64,000 nt of DNA from Prorocentrum cordatum (GCA_963575745.1 CAUYUJ010020679.1:55001-119000), one strand, 5' to 3'. Positions 1 through 9,397 are shown, counted from the first letter of the stretch. Made by a program: numbers and translations. Notes: a model not told the origin generated them from the letters alone.

Positions 1-345
1 TCCAATAATGCGTATTTCCCAAACCCTCGATATCCGCCCTCTTCGTTTTCGATCGAACCCCTTTTGGGGGGTATACCTTTCTTCCATGCAGGCCGGGCCC
101 CCGCAAGCGGCGGGGCGGCCGCGGACCGTCGGCCTGGCGAGCGGCAGCGCTGATCGGCGGGGCGGCCGCGGACCGTCGACCCGACCCCAAGAGGGACGGA
201 CAGGGGACCGACCACGACGACGACGACGACGACGACGACGAAGACGACGACGACGACGACGACGTCGAAGACGACGGCGACGACGACGAAGACGGCGACG
301 ACGAGCGAAAGCGAGAGCGAGAGAGAACGACAGCAGGGCCACGAA
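1..345 (+). repeat. Compound repeat: tail block plus (GAC)n array
   Basis: Positions 1-200 match 21964-22150 almost base for base and share the 'tail' block (CCCTCGATACCCGCCCTCTT, then a CCCCTTTTGGGG-like palindrome) seen also at 1121, 19836 and 20573. It runs into an imperfect (GAC)n array at about 212-310. The Arg-rich frame through it is repeat translation, not a gene. The left end is cut by the window. Confidence 0.8.
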
Positions 346-570
346 GGGCACGAAATAGGCCACGAAGGGCGACAGCGGGGACACGAAGGGAATGCGTATG
401 GGGCCACGAAGACCGCGAACGAGCGGGGGCCACGAAGTGCATATAATGCGGGCCATAGAAGGCAACTATGGTGCCACTGAGGGTAGCAACTGGGCCACGT
501 AGGACAGTGAGGGGGACACAAATGGCGACAGCGGGGCCACGAAGGGCATGCACATGGGGCCACAACGGGC
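340..570 (+). repeat. Degenerate 21-bp minisatellite
   Basis: Copies of a 21-bp unit around GCCACGAAGGGC. This is a short, eroded version of the long array at 22280-23035. Confidence 0.7.
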
Positions 571-589
571 GCGACTCCTGGGTGCCTGG

Positions 590-823
590 GTGTCGGGAGC
601 GCAGCGCGTTGGCAAATTGCAAGAAATTCCAACGCAAGGCCGTTCTTCGAAATCAGTAAGTTGCAAGCAAACCTCCAGCGAGAGCGCGACTCCAGAGCGC
701 CGGGAGAGCGATTCCTGAATAAATTGTAAGGAAGTCCCAAGCGAGAGCGCGATTCCTGAATAAAATGCGAGGAAGTCTCGGTCGGGAGCGGGGGTCCTGG
801 CTAAATTGTAAGGAAGTCTGAAG
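590..823 (+). repeat. 41-bp minisatellite, degenerate copies
   Basis: Imperfect units containing GAAGTCTC, GCGGGAGCG and TGAATAAATTG, the same family as 1440-1900. The segment 570-1000 is homologous to 23030-23480. Confidence 0.7.
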
Positions 824-992
824 CGGGAGCCGTTGTTGTTGTAACCCGGGGGCCAGGGGCCCAGTTTGAGCAGGAAGACTTTCCCTGTCAAAAAACAGTG
901 TGCGAGCGTCGAGGGGCACAGTTTGATTGAGAAGAACAGTATGCACCGGTGGGGGGGGACCACCAATAATTATTCTTCAGGAATGAGAACTC

Positions 993-1083
<91 letters not shown>

Positions 1084-1120
1084 GCAGCAGCAGCAGCAGC
1101 AGCAACAACAACAACAACCA
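824..1120 (+). repeat. Compound repeat: head block and (CAA)n
   Basis: The head block begins near GGGAGCCGTTGTTGTTGTAA and contains GTTTGAGCAGGAAGACTTTC and GCACCGGTGGGGGGG, then ATAATTATTCTTC. It is followed by an uninterrupted CAA/CAG trinucleotide tract at about 994-1117. Other heads lie at 1895, 20382, 21725 and 23325. The poly-Gln frame across the tract is a by-product. Confidence 0.85.
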
Positions 1121-1439
1121 TTTTAAGGCTGTACGCTCTTACTTGCCCGCGAGTCATTCAACACGTATACCCTACACCCTCGATACCCGCCCTCTTCGTC
1201 TTCGATCACACCCCTTTCGGGGGGATTATTTCTCTTTGCTGGGGCCGGCGGGCTTAGACGTACGGGCAAACCGGAACGGGCGGACAATCCTTCGGGGGCG
1301 TACATCTCTCTGCCCGCCATTGGAATTGGCGCGGGCCCTGCAAGAGGAGGAGGGGAAGAACGAGGGAGAGTGGGAGGAAGGGGAGGGGGAAGGACGAAGG
1401 AAGAGGGAAGATACCACGTTGTGAAGGCGTCCTTGGCGC
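1121..1439 (+). repeat. Compound repeat: tail block
   Basis: It follows the (CAA)n tract with ATTTTAAGGCTGT and then the same tail found at 1, 19836, 20573 and 21938, ending in a GA-rich stretch (1340-1420). The palindrome CCCCTTTCGGGGGG is shared by all tails. Confidence 0.8.
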
Positions 1440-1900
1440 GTGCGTGGTTCCTGAGCGCCGAAACGCAATTCCATAATAATTTGTGAGGGCGTCGCACGCG
1501 AGAGCGCAGTCCTGAGTACATTGTGAGGAAATCTCAGCGGAAGCGGGGGCCCTGACTAAGTTGCGAGGAAGTCTCAAGCGGGAGCGCCGTTCCTGAGCAA
1601 ATTGCACGGAAGTCTCAGGCGGGAGCGGGGGTCCTCACTAAATTGCGAGGAAGTCTCAAGCGGGAGCGCCGTTCCTGAGTCAATTGCGCGGAAATGTCAG
1701 CAGGAGCGGGGGTCCTGAGTAAAATTCGAAGAAGTCTCAAGCGGGAGCGCCGTTCCCACGTAAATTGCACGGAAGTCTCAGGCGGGAGCGGGGGTCTTGA
1801 TTACATTGCGAGGAAGTCTCAGACGGGAGCGCCTTTCCTGAGTAAATTGCGCGGAAGTCTCAGGCGGGAGCGGGGGTCCTGAGTAAAAATCGAGGAAGTC
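1440..1900 (+). repeat. 41-bp minisatellite array
   Basis: The spacing between successive GTCTCA boxes is 40-41 bp (for example 1531, 1571, 1612, 1653). The unit contains AAATTGCGAGGAAGTCTCA and GCGGGAGCGCCGTTCCTGAG. About eleven units alternate between a 'CGCCGTT' and a 'CGGGGGT' type, giving an 82-bp dimer pattern in the middle. Confidence 0.85.
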
Positions 1901-2075
1901 TCAGGCGGGAGCCGTTGTTGTTGTAGCCCGGGGGGCAGGGGCACAGTTTGAGCAGGAAGACTTTCCTTGAGAAAAAACAAGGTGCGAGCCCCGGGGGTGG
2001 CACTTCAATCGAAAAAAAACAATGTGCACCGGTGGGGGGGGATCAACAATAATTATTCTTCAAGAATGAGAGTTC

Positions 2076-2159
<84 letters not shown>

Positions 2160-2160
2160 T
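1901..2160 (+). repeat. Compound repeat: second head block and (CAA)n
   Basis: Same head as at 824, followed by (CAA)n at about 2076-2158. This copy has no tail; it stops against unrelated sequence. Confidence 0.8.
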
Positions 2161-2463
2161 ACTAGCACGTGGGGACACACCGTTCTCACCAGTGCCAGGG
2201 TTTTCATGGGACGCCGGCCAATACCCCCACTTTGTGGGAGGGCAGTTCAAGCTCTACCAAACTTCCAAACGACTCTTCGCGACCACCCACACCCAGCTTC
2301 CCCGCCATATGACGTTCGGACACTTCACTTCGTGGCATGCGGACGACCTTGGCTACTATTCAGGGCCAGCGGGTTTTTTAGGATTCGGACAGCGCGCGCG
2401 GGTAGAAATTTTGAAAATTCGTGCAAGTGTTTTTCGATGACCTACGGTGCGATTCGTGTGATT
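2161..2463. other. Unclassified spacer left of composite element
   Basis: No convincing gene. The last ~80 bases (GCGCGCGCGG, then AATTTTGAAAATTCG) resemble the spacers at 9116-9397 and 13298-13454 that also precede a left end of the composite element. Confidence 0.4.
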
Positions 2464-3015
2464 ACCTAACAGCGAAGACTGATAGGTTTCTAGTGGGATC
2501 AAAAGAGAGCAGCAGATCACTCCACAGGGGGGTCCGGGCAGGTGTTGGGGCGTTTCCGGGCGGCATGAGCCGGGCTCGTTTTTCACCAACAGTCACACAC
2601 TTCGTGCTCTTCGCCTTCCCAGAACTCCATTCCCAGGCCACATTCTGGGGGGCCGGATGCAACTGTAGGCCACTTCGTGCTCTTCGACATCCCAGAACGC
2701 CATTCCCGGGCCACATTCTGGGGGGCCGGATGCAACTGTAGGCCACTTCGTGCTCTTCGACATCCCAGAACGCCATTCCCGGGCCACATTCTAGATGCCC
2801 GGAGCCAACTGTAGGCCACTTCGTGTTCTTCCATTTCCCAGAACTCCATTCCCGGGCCACATTTTGGATGCCCGGAGCCAACTGTAGGCCACTTCGTGCT
2901 CTTCGAGTTCCCAGAACTCCACTCCTGGGCTACATTTTGGATGCCCAGAGCCAACTCTAGTCCACTTCCTGGTCTTCGAGTTCCCAGAACTCCATTGCCG
3001 GGCAACATTTTGAAT
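2464..3015 (+). mobile_element. Composite element copy 1, left part
   Basis: It starts with ACCTAACAGCG (2464-2474) followed by the ~100-bp segment AAGACTGATAGGTTTCTAG through GGGCAGGTGTTGGG. Then comes an array of ~73-bp units containing CCAGAACTCCATTCCCGGGCC. In the complete copies the array runs straight into a GAGGCT array. Here it breaks off at 3015, and the matching GAGGCT array and right end appear only at 8649-9115, with two genes between. Confidence 0.75.
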
Positions 3016-3142
3016 AGCCAGACGCTTCATATTCCTTCCGCCACAGCTGTGTTTGGTTCAGGACTTGCTAGTGACACTGCAGTCCTCTGCATTCAATTGG
3101 CCACTACATTCATTCACTGCAGTCCACTGAGTTTTGATTGCA

Positions 3143-5329
3143 ATGGCGTTCCCCTGGCCGTACCCCCATGTCCAACGTTCATCCGCAGCCTCTGCTCCGC
3201 GAGGCTCGTCCGAAGTGTCGCCGCCTCGCGGTGCTTCTCAGCCTGCGCCGCCTCGCGGTGCTTCTCAGCCTGCGGAGGAAGGTGGACAGACGCCTGGTTC
3301 TGGCGCTGTGCAGCCTGCGTCTTTCACGGTCGCCTCGTTCAATTTCGGGTTCGAGCAGGGCATGATGACTGGTAAGCAGGCGGCCACTCACTGCGCTAAC
3401 TTCGGAAGGTTGTGCGCCAAGATAGTGGAGACCGCTGATGCTGACATGGTCTGTGGCTGCGAGGTCGGTGCGTTCCGTGAAGGCTTTCGCCGAGCAGGGA
3501 TCAACGTGACAGAGATCCTCAGTAAGCCTTTCGGTGATGGCATTCGCTTCTTGGAGGTCGACAACTACTTGACTCTCTGGGGGTTCCGCGGTGCTTCTCA
3601 GCCTGCGGAACTGACTCTGTGCGAAGACAGCAAAGTTTACAGGCCTCCTAGCGGCCGAGATATTGATGCTGTTATTTCACATTTTGAGGTGAACAAACCA
3701 GGCCATGACAAGTTCCACGTGGTGATCGCCAACATGCACATCGTGTGCGGCAAGAAACCGCCGAGCATCCAGACTCGAAAGCGGACAGTTCGCCATCTCC
3801 GCTTGCACCTGGACGGCCTGGCCAAGATTCTTGAGAATCTAAACGAGGCAGTCGTTGTGCTTGTAGTCGGCGACGACAACCTCACTTTCCAGGAGGCGCG
3901 GGAGGCTTACCAGCGCGAGCAGAACGACGAGAAGGTATGGGAGGTCCATGCCACTCCGGCCGACCTCAAAGGCGACCACGTCGCGGTCTGCGGAGCAGTC
4001 GCCCGTTTCTGCTCCATTGCCGTTGGCGCGTCTTTTACGGATCGTGGCATGCGCAACGACGCACACGATGCGGTGGCGGTTGTGCTCACTCTCCCTGGTG
4101 CTATTCAGCCTGGGGAGAGCAAGAGGCGGAAAATTGTCGTCGAAAACGTCTCCGACGCCGACGTCAGCGTACAGGCGGACCGCGAGTCTTCTGTGCATTG
4201 GGATCGGTCGCCGAGTTCTGCTCCTCCGCTTTCACCGACTTCACCGGGTGATCCCGACTACGTCGAGGATGTCGTTCAGAATCGCGCGGACGACTTGCAC
4301 AGGGAGCTGAGGCAGCTTTGGGACGACAGGTACGACGAGGAGTACGATCCGAAAGTCCTCCATCATCTCAGTCTCTTGCTTTTCAAAAAGAGGAAGTCCA
4401 CGGAGCCAGCGGACACTGATCCAGCTGGCGCTCCTCAGCCTGGCTCGGAATATGACGCGGCCTTTGCGTCTCAGGAGGAGACTGGCCGAGCCATTCTCTC
4501 TGTCCTTAAGCTTCGACATGACTTTCTGCGGAGCAAGAACATCGACGACATGCGCTACGTTCTCACGGAGCCTGAGCGCCAGGAATTGGTCAGAGTAGCT
4601 CGCGACCAGTACGAGCAGTCGCGGCAGCAGCGTGCGCTTCAGGAACGGGATATCGAAAAGGGAAAAGCGAAAGGCAAGTCTGCGCCACAAGGGGGCCATG
4701 CGGTTCCGCAGGGTCCGAACAAAGGGCCAGGCGGTAAGAAAGGTTCTCACGGTGCTTCTCAGCCTGCGGGAAAAGGTGGCCAGGCCAAGGGTGCAGGTCT
4801 GGGTAGCGTCGCCAAGTTTGTGAAAGACCAGAAGCGTAAGCGGTGGCATCGCCATTTGCAACGTGTGGCCGGTACCAAACAGATCTGGGAGGTGCTGGCC
4901 TTCTCAGGGCGCTTCGACGTTGATTGGTTAACGCAAGCGTTGCAAGCTGATCACAGTGAGGGCCGTGATGCAGCAGTTCCCGAGGAAGCTCTGCGGCAAC
5001 AGCGGCGCCGGCTGCACCACCAGAAGGCCGAGGCCATCGCGCGCTACAACGAGGGGGAGCGGCTTTCCCTCCATCTGTCTGCCCAGGCTGGCCAGGCAAA
5101 GCCGAACTTCACGCGCAGGCAGCAGGACGTGTTGCAGATGTTTGAGAGCGGAGCGCTGCTTCAAATCCGCAACCAAGCGATTCTGGCGTGCGGGCACGGC
5201 CGTCTGTTCAGGGGCGATGGCGACTACCTGGACATCGGCGGCAGCACGGGCGGTGGCTCCAGGCGCATCATCGATTCTTGGCAGCCGCCGGACTGGCGTG
5301 ACTTCCTCCAAGACGATCAGGACATCTGA
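3143..5329 (+). CDS. Divergent endonuclease/exonuclease/phosphatase-like protein with GASQPA repeats
   Basis: Single open frame, 728 residues from the first ATG (3143). Residues about 61-318 look like a diverged EEP (DNase I-like) fold: FNFG with Asn67, CEVG with Glu107, ANMH with Asn197 and His199, GDDN at 243-246, and DAHDAV at 306-311 in the place of the usual terminal SDH motif. In that family these positions bind metal and cleave phosphodiesters. The rest is charged and low-complexity, with a basic Lys/Gly-rich stretch near 500-550 and a helical C-terminus. The hexapeptide GASQPA occurs near 30, 39, 150 and 535, each encoded by the same 19-bp DNA motif that also litters the noncoding flanks. 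No reverse transcriptase follows, so this is not an ordinary LINE ORF. No intron is needed. EEP assignment moderate; substrate unknown. Alternative: a captured retroelement endonuclease. Confidence 0.7.
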   Translation: MAFPWPYPHVQRSSAASAPRGSSEVSPPRGASQPAPPRGASQPAEEGGQTPGSGAVQPASFTVASFNFGFEQGMMTGKQAATHCANFGRLCAKIVETADADMVCGCEVGAFREGFRRAGINVTEILSKPFGDGIRFLEVDNYLTLWGFRGASQPAELTLCEDSKVYRPPSGRDIDAVISHFEVNKPGHDKFHVVIANMHIVCGKKPPSIQTRKRTVRHLRLHLDGLAKILENLNEAVVVLVVGDDNLTFQEAREAYQREQNDEKVWEVHATPADLKGDHVAVCGAVARFCSIAVGASFTDRGMRNDAHDAVAVVLTLPGAIQPGESKRRKIVVENVSDADVSVQADRESSVHWDRSPSSAPPLSPTSPGDPDYVEDVVQNRADDLHRELRQLWDDRYDEEYDPKVLHHLSLLLFKKRKSTEPADTDPAGAPQPGSEYDAAFASQEETGRAILSVLKLRHDFLRSKNIDDMRYVLTEPERQELVRVARDQYEQSRQQRALQERDIEKGKAKGKSAPQGGHAVPQGPNKGPGGKKGSHGASQPAGKGGQAKGAGLGSVAKFVKDQKRKRWHRHLQRVAGTKQIWEVLAFSGRFDVDWLTQALQADHSEGRDAAVPEEALRQQRRRLHHQKAEAIARYNEGERLSLHLSAQAGQAKPNFTRRQQDVLQMFESGALLQIRNQAILACGHGRLFRGDGDYLDIGGSTGGGSRRIIDSWQPPDWRDFLQDDQDI
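3228..3273 (+). repeat. GASQPA motif DNA repeats (first pair)
   Basis: Two copies of GCGGTGCTTCTCAGCCTGC at 3228-3246 and 3255-3273, 27 bp apart, in frame. Other exact or near-exact copies lie at 3588, 4749, 5351, 5429, 5502, 6124, 6770, 7889, 7942 and 8230, all in plus orientation. Confidence 0.85.
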
Positions 5330-5462
5330 GTTTTGCAAGTCTCTCTGCCCGCGGTGCTTCTCAGCCTGCGGTCTGCCGCTCTCCAGCTGCGGTCTCGAGC
5401 AGTAGTGTTCGAAAGCATGCGAGTTCCTGCGGTGCTTCTCAGCCTGCAGGTTTCGCAGCCTG
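5330..5462 (+). other. Motif-dense 3' flank of the EEP-like gene
   Basis: Noncoding but rich in the 19-bp motif (5351, 5429) and in CTGCAG and GCATGCGA words. No terminator or poly(A) signal is evident. Confidence 0.5.
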
Positions 5463-5873
5463 CGCTCTGCAGTACAAGTGCTTTTCAGCATGCGACATCC
5501 TGCGGTGCTTCTCAGCCTGCAGGGTTCGCAACGTGCGGTTTGCAATGCATTCCTTTTCAGTATGCGAGTTCCTGCGGTGTTTCTCAGGCTGCAGGGCTCC
5601 GAGGCTCTTCGCTTCGATGCCAATGTTTTCAGACACCGTAGCTCCGTTCCGTAAACGTCTTCCAAGAGCCGCTCGCAACCTTTTGCAGCTGGCTGTCTGC
5701 ACGCTTCGCCGGCTTTTGCTGCGCGGACAATTTTCTCACACACGTCAGCGCCGTTTGTAGGCGTCAGAAAAACATGTAGACATTCACGAAGGGCTCAGTC
5801 TGTATATCGTCACATCATTACATACGCAGTCGTCGAACACATCGGTGTACATTCAGCGCTTTGTCCTTCTACA
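5463..5873 (+). repeat. Shared ~400-bp 3' tail, copy 1
   Basis: Nearly identical to 8190-8633. Shared words include GTAGCTCCGTTCCGTAAAC, GCTTTTGCTGCGCGGACAAT and GTCGTCGAACACATCGGTG. The other copy carries a 30-bp insertion at about 8428-8457. The two genes of this block therefore end in the same sequence. Confidence 0.9.
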
Positions 5874-5875
5874 GC

Positions 5876-6730
5876 ATTCTTTCCGTTGATAACAGTGTTC
5901 TGATGGGTTCGCTTCGTTCTAAAAGCGTTGATAGCAGTGTCTCGTTTGCGGACAACTCATTCTATATCAACTCACTGATACCGAGTTTCCTTTCACCATA
6001 AGTGAATGCATACCAGTGTATGTTGGTTACTACAAAAGTGGGTTCCTACAACCGACTTCATGATCGCTATCATCATCGCAGATTTCACTCATCCTCATCA
6101 CCACGACTGGTTCACGTTGGCCTGCGGTGCTTCTCAGCCTGCAGTTCCTTTCGTTACACTGTAGTTGAAGCCGTTCATGGCAGTGACTCGTTTAAAGACA
6201 ACTTTAGTATTGGGGGAAGTGTCGATAGCAGCGTTTCTTTTTACTTATACAAGCGTTGATAGCAGTGTCTCGTTTGTGGACAACTCATTATATATCAACT
6301 CATTCATACAGAGTTTCTTTTCGCAGCAAGTGAATGCACAGCAGTGTATCTGCATTACTGGCCCCCACTCCATTATCACTATCATCATCAACGATTTCCT
6401 ACACGCGTGTGCGCGGCGGTCGCCATGAGTGAATAGTTTGCAGAGACTTCTCGCATTGATACCCATGGGTCACTTCAGAGTGAACTCATTTGTGATCTTC
6501 TTTCATTGGAAGTTGAATCGGTTGATGGCAGTGCCTCGTTTAAACTCCACTTTGGTATTGCTAGTAGTGTCAATGCCAGCGTTTCTTTTTAATTGTGCAA
6601 GCGTTGATAGCAGTGTCTCGTTTGTGGTTAGTTATAACAGCGTTGACAGCAGTGTCTCGTTTGCGGACACCTCATTGTACATCAACTCGCTGATACCGGG
6701 TTTCCTATCAACACCATCATCATCATCCTT
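5876..6730 (+). repeat. Tandem 327-347-bp repeat
   Basis: The sentence starting AGCGTTGATAGCAGTGTCTC recurs at about 5926, 6253 and 6600 (steps 327 and 347), followed each time by CAACTCA and a GAGTTTC box. A second anchor (TGGCAGTG, then CTCGTTTAAA) recurs at about 6177 and 6523. The third unit is truncated and holds a local duplication of the GTTGATAGCAGTGTCTCGTT box. It fills the gap between the two genes; no coding seen. Confidence 0.85.
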
Positions 6731-6798
6731 AACCATGTTTGCTCGAGTTTCACCTGGCCGTCCAGCCGCGGCGGTGCTCCTCAGCCTGCCTTGTCACA

Positions 6799-7869
6799 AT
6801 GCCAGCACGCGGCAAGGCATCGCCCCCGCCACCCCCGGCCCCGTGCGATGGCCCGTGGGAGATTCTGCCGGATCCGCCCGCACCGACTCCTCAGCCAGGT
6901 GTCGACGTGGTCTTTGAGCAGGCTCACCTCGAAGACATCCGCCGTACACCAGGGATGGGCGGCAAGACCGCCTGCCAGTGGCAGCGCGCGCTGCGCGCCG
7001 AGTGCATTGTCAACAACTTGTCGTTCAAAGACGTAACAAACGACCCGTCCTACGACTGGAAGCAACTGCTTCGGTCTGCCGCTCCGGGTTTCGCTGAGCG
7101 CATAATCGGGCAGGGCATCGCCCAGGTTCTCTTTCGCATCATCGAGACAGAGCGCGACCCTAACTACTCCAACACGGATGGCCACGGCAGGCACTTCTTC
7201 GAGTTCCGTCGTGCAGACGGTTCAGCCATGCGCCTGCATTACCATAAGAACGGCCGACCCGATGAGCCCACCTATGTCGGTCCACCACGCGCCGTTGCTC
7301 AGCCTGCCGTGCCTGAGCCTGGCGCTGCTCAGCCTCATGTTCCTCGTGGCGGCGCTGCTCAGACTGCCGTGCCTGACGGTGGCGCTGCTCAGCCTGCCGA
7401 GACTGGCGGTGATGCCCCACTGCTCTTCACACAGGAGCACCTGCAAGAGGCAGCCTGCTCGCGCCAGATTGTGGGCCGCGACGAAGCCAGCGCCGCTCTC
7501 CAATCGCTGTTGCACTACCACCATGGCGAGACTGCCCCAGGTGCTGTTGACATCACCGATGGCTCAGCATTTGACTGGCTTCGATGGGTGGCACATATCG
7601 AAGGTGCGCGCGACGTCATCCGCAATGGCGTCCACAGGGTCTACGCTGTCCGCTGGAATCCGCACTGGGCTCCAGAGGCCGTCTTCTGCTACGGCAACAA
7701 CACCTACAGCACACTGGTGCCCCGCAAATCGCGCTACACAGGCTCGTGGAGCCACGCGCGAATTGTGACTCACCGGAACGCCAATTGGGTGACCGAACCG
7801 TTGCTATCTGCGGCCCCTGTGGCAGCTACGCCGTGGCTGGTGTTGCGGGATCAAATAACCTGGGAGTGA
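6799..7869 (+). CDS. Unrecognised protein with GAAQPA repeats
   Basis: 356 residues from the ATG at 6799; the frame is open further upstream but only from a TTG. I do not recognise a family. The N-terminus is Pro-rich. A globular stretch (about 30-150) follows, then a linker with four or five GAAQPA/GAAQTA/VAQPA hexapeptides (about 175-215), then a second globular, Trp- and His-rich stretch to the end. The linker hexapeptide is the Ala version of the GASQPA in the EEP-like protein, and its codons descend from the same DNA motif. A motif copy (6770-6788) sits just upstream of the start. Another ATG at 6735 lies in a different frame. No intron is required. Confidence 0.6.
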   Translation: MPARGKASPPPPPAPCDGPWEILPDPPAPTPQPGVDVVFEQAHLEDIRRTPGMGGKTACQWQRALRAECIVNNLSFKDVTNDPSYDWKQLLRSAAPGFAERIIGQGIAQVLFRIIETERDPNYSNTDGHGRHFFEFRRADGSAMRLHYHKNGRPDEPTYVGPPRAVAQPAVPEPGAAQPHVPRGGAAQTAVPDGGAAQPAETGGDAPLLFTQEHLQEAACSRQIVGRDEASAALQSLLHYHHGETAPGAVDITDGSAFDWLRWVAHIEGARDVIRNGVHRVYAVRWNPHWAPEAVFCYGNNTYSTLVPRKSRYTGSWSHARIVTHRNANWVTEPLLSAAPVAATPWLVLRDQITWE

Positions 7870-8189
7870 TCTCTGGCAAACGAGATGTGGTGCTTCTCAG
7901 CCTGCACTCATGTGACACGCAATGCCGTGCCCTGCAATCGCGTGGTGTTTCTCAGCCTGCACTCGCAGGTCCTTCGGAGGTCAATTGTTATGAGTTCGGC
8001 ACGGTCTCGGTCAAGTACAGCGTGCTGTGGGGATCCCGAGATGGGGCCTGGCTCAAGGTGCTCAAGACGTACTGGAGTGTCCCAGAGCCGGAGTGCCAGC
8101 TGATCCTCGGGAGTTGGAACGGCATTTTCAGGCCGTGGCCGGACACGTTCTGGATCAGGACGGGGGGGTCCGAGCCCGAGATAGATGCT
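7870..8189 (+). other. Motif-bearing 3' flank, possible extra exon
   Basis: Motif variants at 7889 and 7942. From about 7980 to 8189 a different plus frame reads as plausible protein (for example SVKYSVLWGSRDGAWLKVLK). It may be an exon or a remnant of a third paralogue; I cannot define splice sites. Confidence 0.3.
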
Positions 8190-8633
8190 AGCGCTCTGCA
8201 GTACAAGTGCTTTTCAGCATGCGACATCCTGCGGTGCTTCTCAGCCTGCAGGGTTCGCAGCGTGCGGTTTGCAATGCATTCCTTTTCAGTATGCGAGTTC
8301 CTGCGGTGTTTCTCAGGTTGCAGGGCTCCGAGGCTCTTCCCTTCGATGCCAATGTTTTCAGACACCGTAGCTCCGTTCCGTAAACATCTTCCAAGAGCCG
8401 CTCGCAACTTTTTGCAGCTGGCGGTCTGCAGACGTAGTCTGTCTCAGCATGCGAGCTCCCGCACGCTTCGCCGGCTTTTGCTGCGCGGACAATTTTCTCA
8501 CACACGTCAGCGCCGTTTGTAGGCGTCAGAAAAACATGTAGACATTCACGAAGGGCTCAGTCTGTATATCGTCACATCATTACATACGCAGTCGTCGAAC
8601 ACATCGGTGTACATTCAGCGCTTTGTCCTTCTA
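8190..8633 (+). repeat. Shared ~400-bp 3' tail, copy 2
   Basis: Direct repeat of 5463-5873 apart from a 30-bp insertion (CTCAGCATGCGAGCTCC region). It ends at CCTTCTA. Six bases on, composite-element sequence begins. Confidence 0.9.
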
Positions 8634-8636
8634 GCT

Positions 8637-9115
8637 GGGTCGCTTCGTGCTGAGGCTGAGGCTGATGCAGGCTGAGGCTGAGGCAGGCTGAGGCTGAGGC
8701 CGAGGCCGACGGCAGACTGAGGCTGAGGCTGAAGCAGGCTGAGGCTGAGGCAGAGGCAGGCTGAGGCTGAGGCTGAGGCTGAGGCAGGCTGATGCTGAGG
8801 CAGGCTGAGGCTGAGGCTGAGGCTGATGCAGGCTGAGGCTGAGGCAGGCTGAGGCTGAGGCCGAGGCCGAAGGCAGACTGATGCTGAGGCTAAAGCAGGC
8901 TGAGGCTGAGGCTGAGGCAGGCTGAGGCTGAGGCAGGCGGAGGCTGAGGCTGAGGCAGGCTGAGGCTGAGGCTGTGACTGCGACTGCCGTTGCCACTGCG
9001 ACTGTCCTCGCGAATGCGACAACGACTGCGAGAACAGCAGAATTCTACAACTGGATTCTCATCCGAATCTTAAGGGGAATGCTTCCAGATATGCTCCTAC
9101 ACATGGCTGTTAGGT
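8637..9115 (+). mobile_element. Composite element copy 1, right part
   Basis: A 6-bp based GAGGCT/GAGGCAGGCT array (about 8649-8970) is followed by the conserved ~150-bp right segment (GCGACTGCCGTTGCCACTGC, AGAATTCTACAACTGGATTC, CCAGATATGCTCCTACACAT). It ends in GGCTGTTAGGT (9105-9115), one mismatch from the consensus right end. It pairs with 2464-3015. Confidence 0.75.
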
Positions 9116-9397
9116 TGCTTTGCCGGGATAATTTTATGATGCGCGGTGCTAAAATTCTTAAGAAACCCAATGGTTTTTGAAGATTTCGGCGTGCGCGCGC
9201 GAAGAAAAAACGAATGTGTCCCGCATGGTATTATTTGACAGGGATGATGGCCCTGGCAGGTGCGCAACCGTTGTTGGAGAAGTTCGAAGCACGTGAAAAA
9301 GTTGCTCGCAAAAGCCCTTTTGACAGAAATGTTAAAAAAGTGTTGGGTTTCCGACGAATCCGCAAGAGCGCGCGGGATATAATTTTCACAACTTTTT
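9116..9397. other. Spacer between composite elements
   Basis: Begins TGCTTTGCCGGGATAAT, the usual right flank. It contains GTGCGCGCGCGAAG and resembles 13298-13454. No gene. Confidence 0.5.

Noticed and set aside
866-1126. Poly-glutamine ORF
   Set aside because: It is translation of the (CAA)n tract of the compound repeat. Other copies have different lengths and frames.
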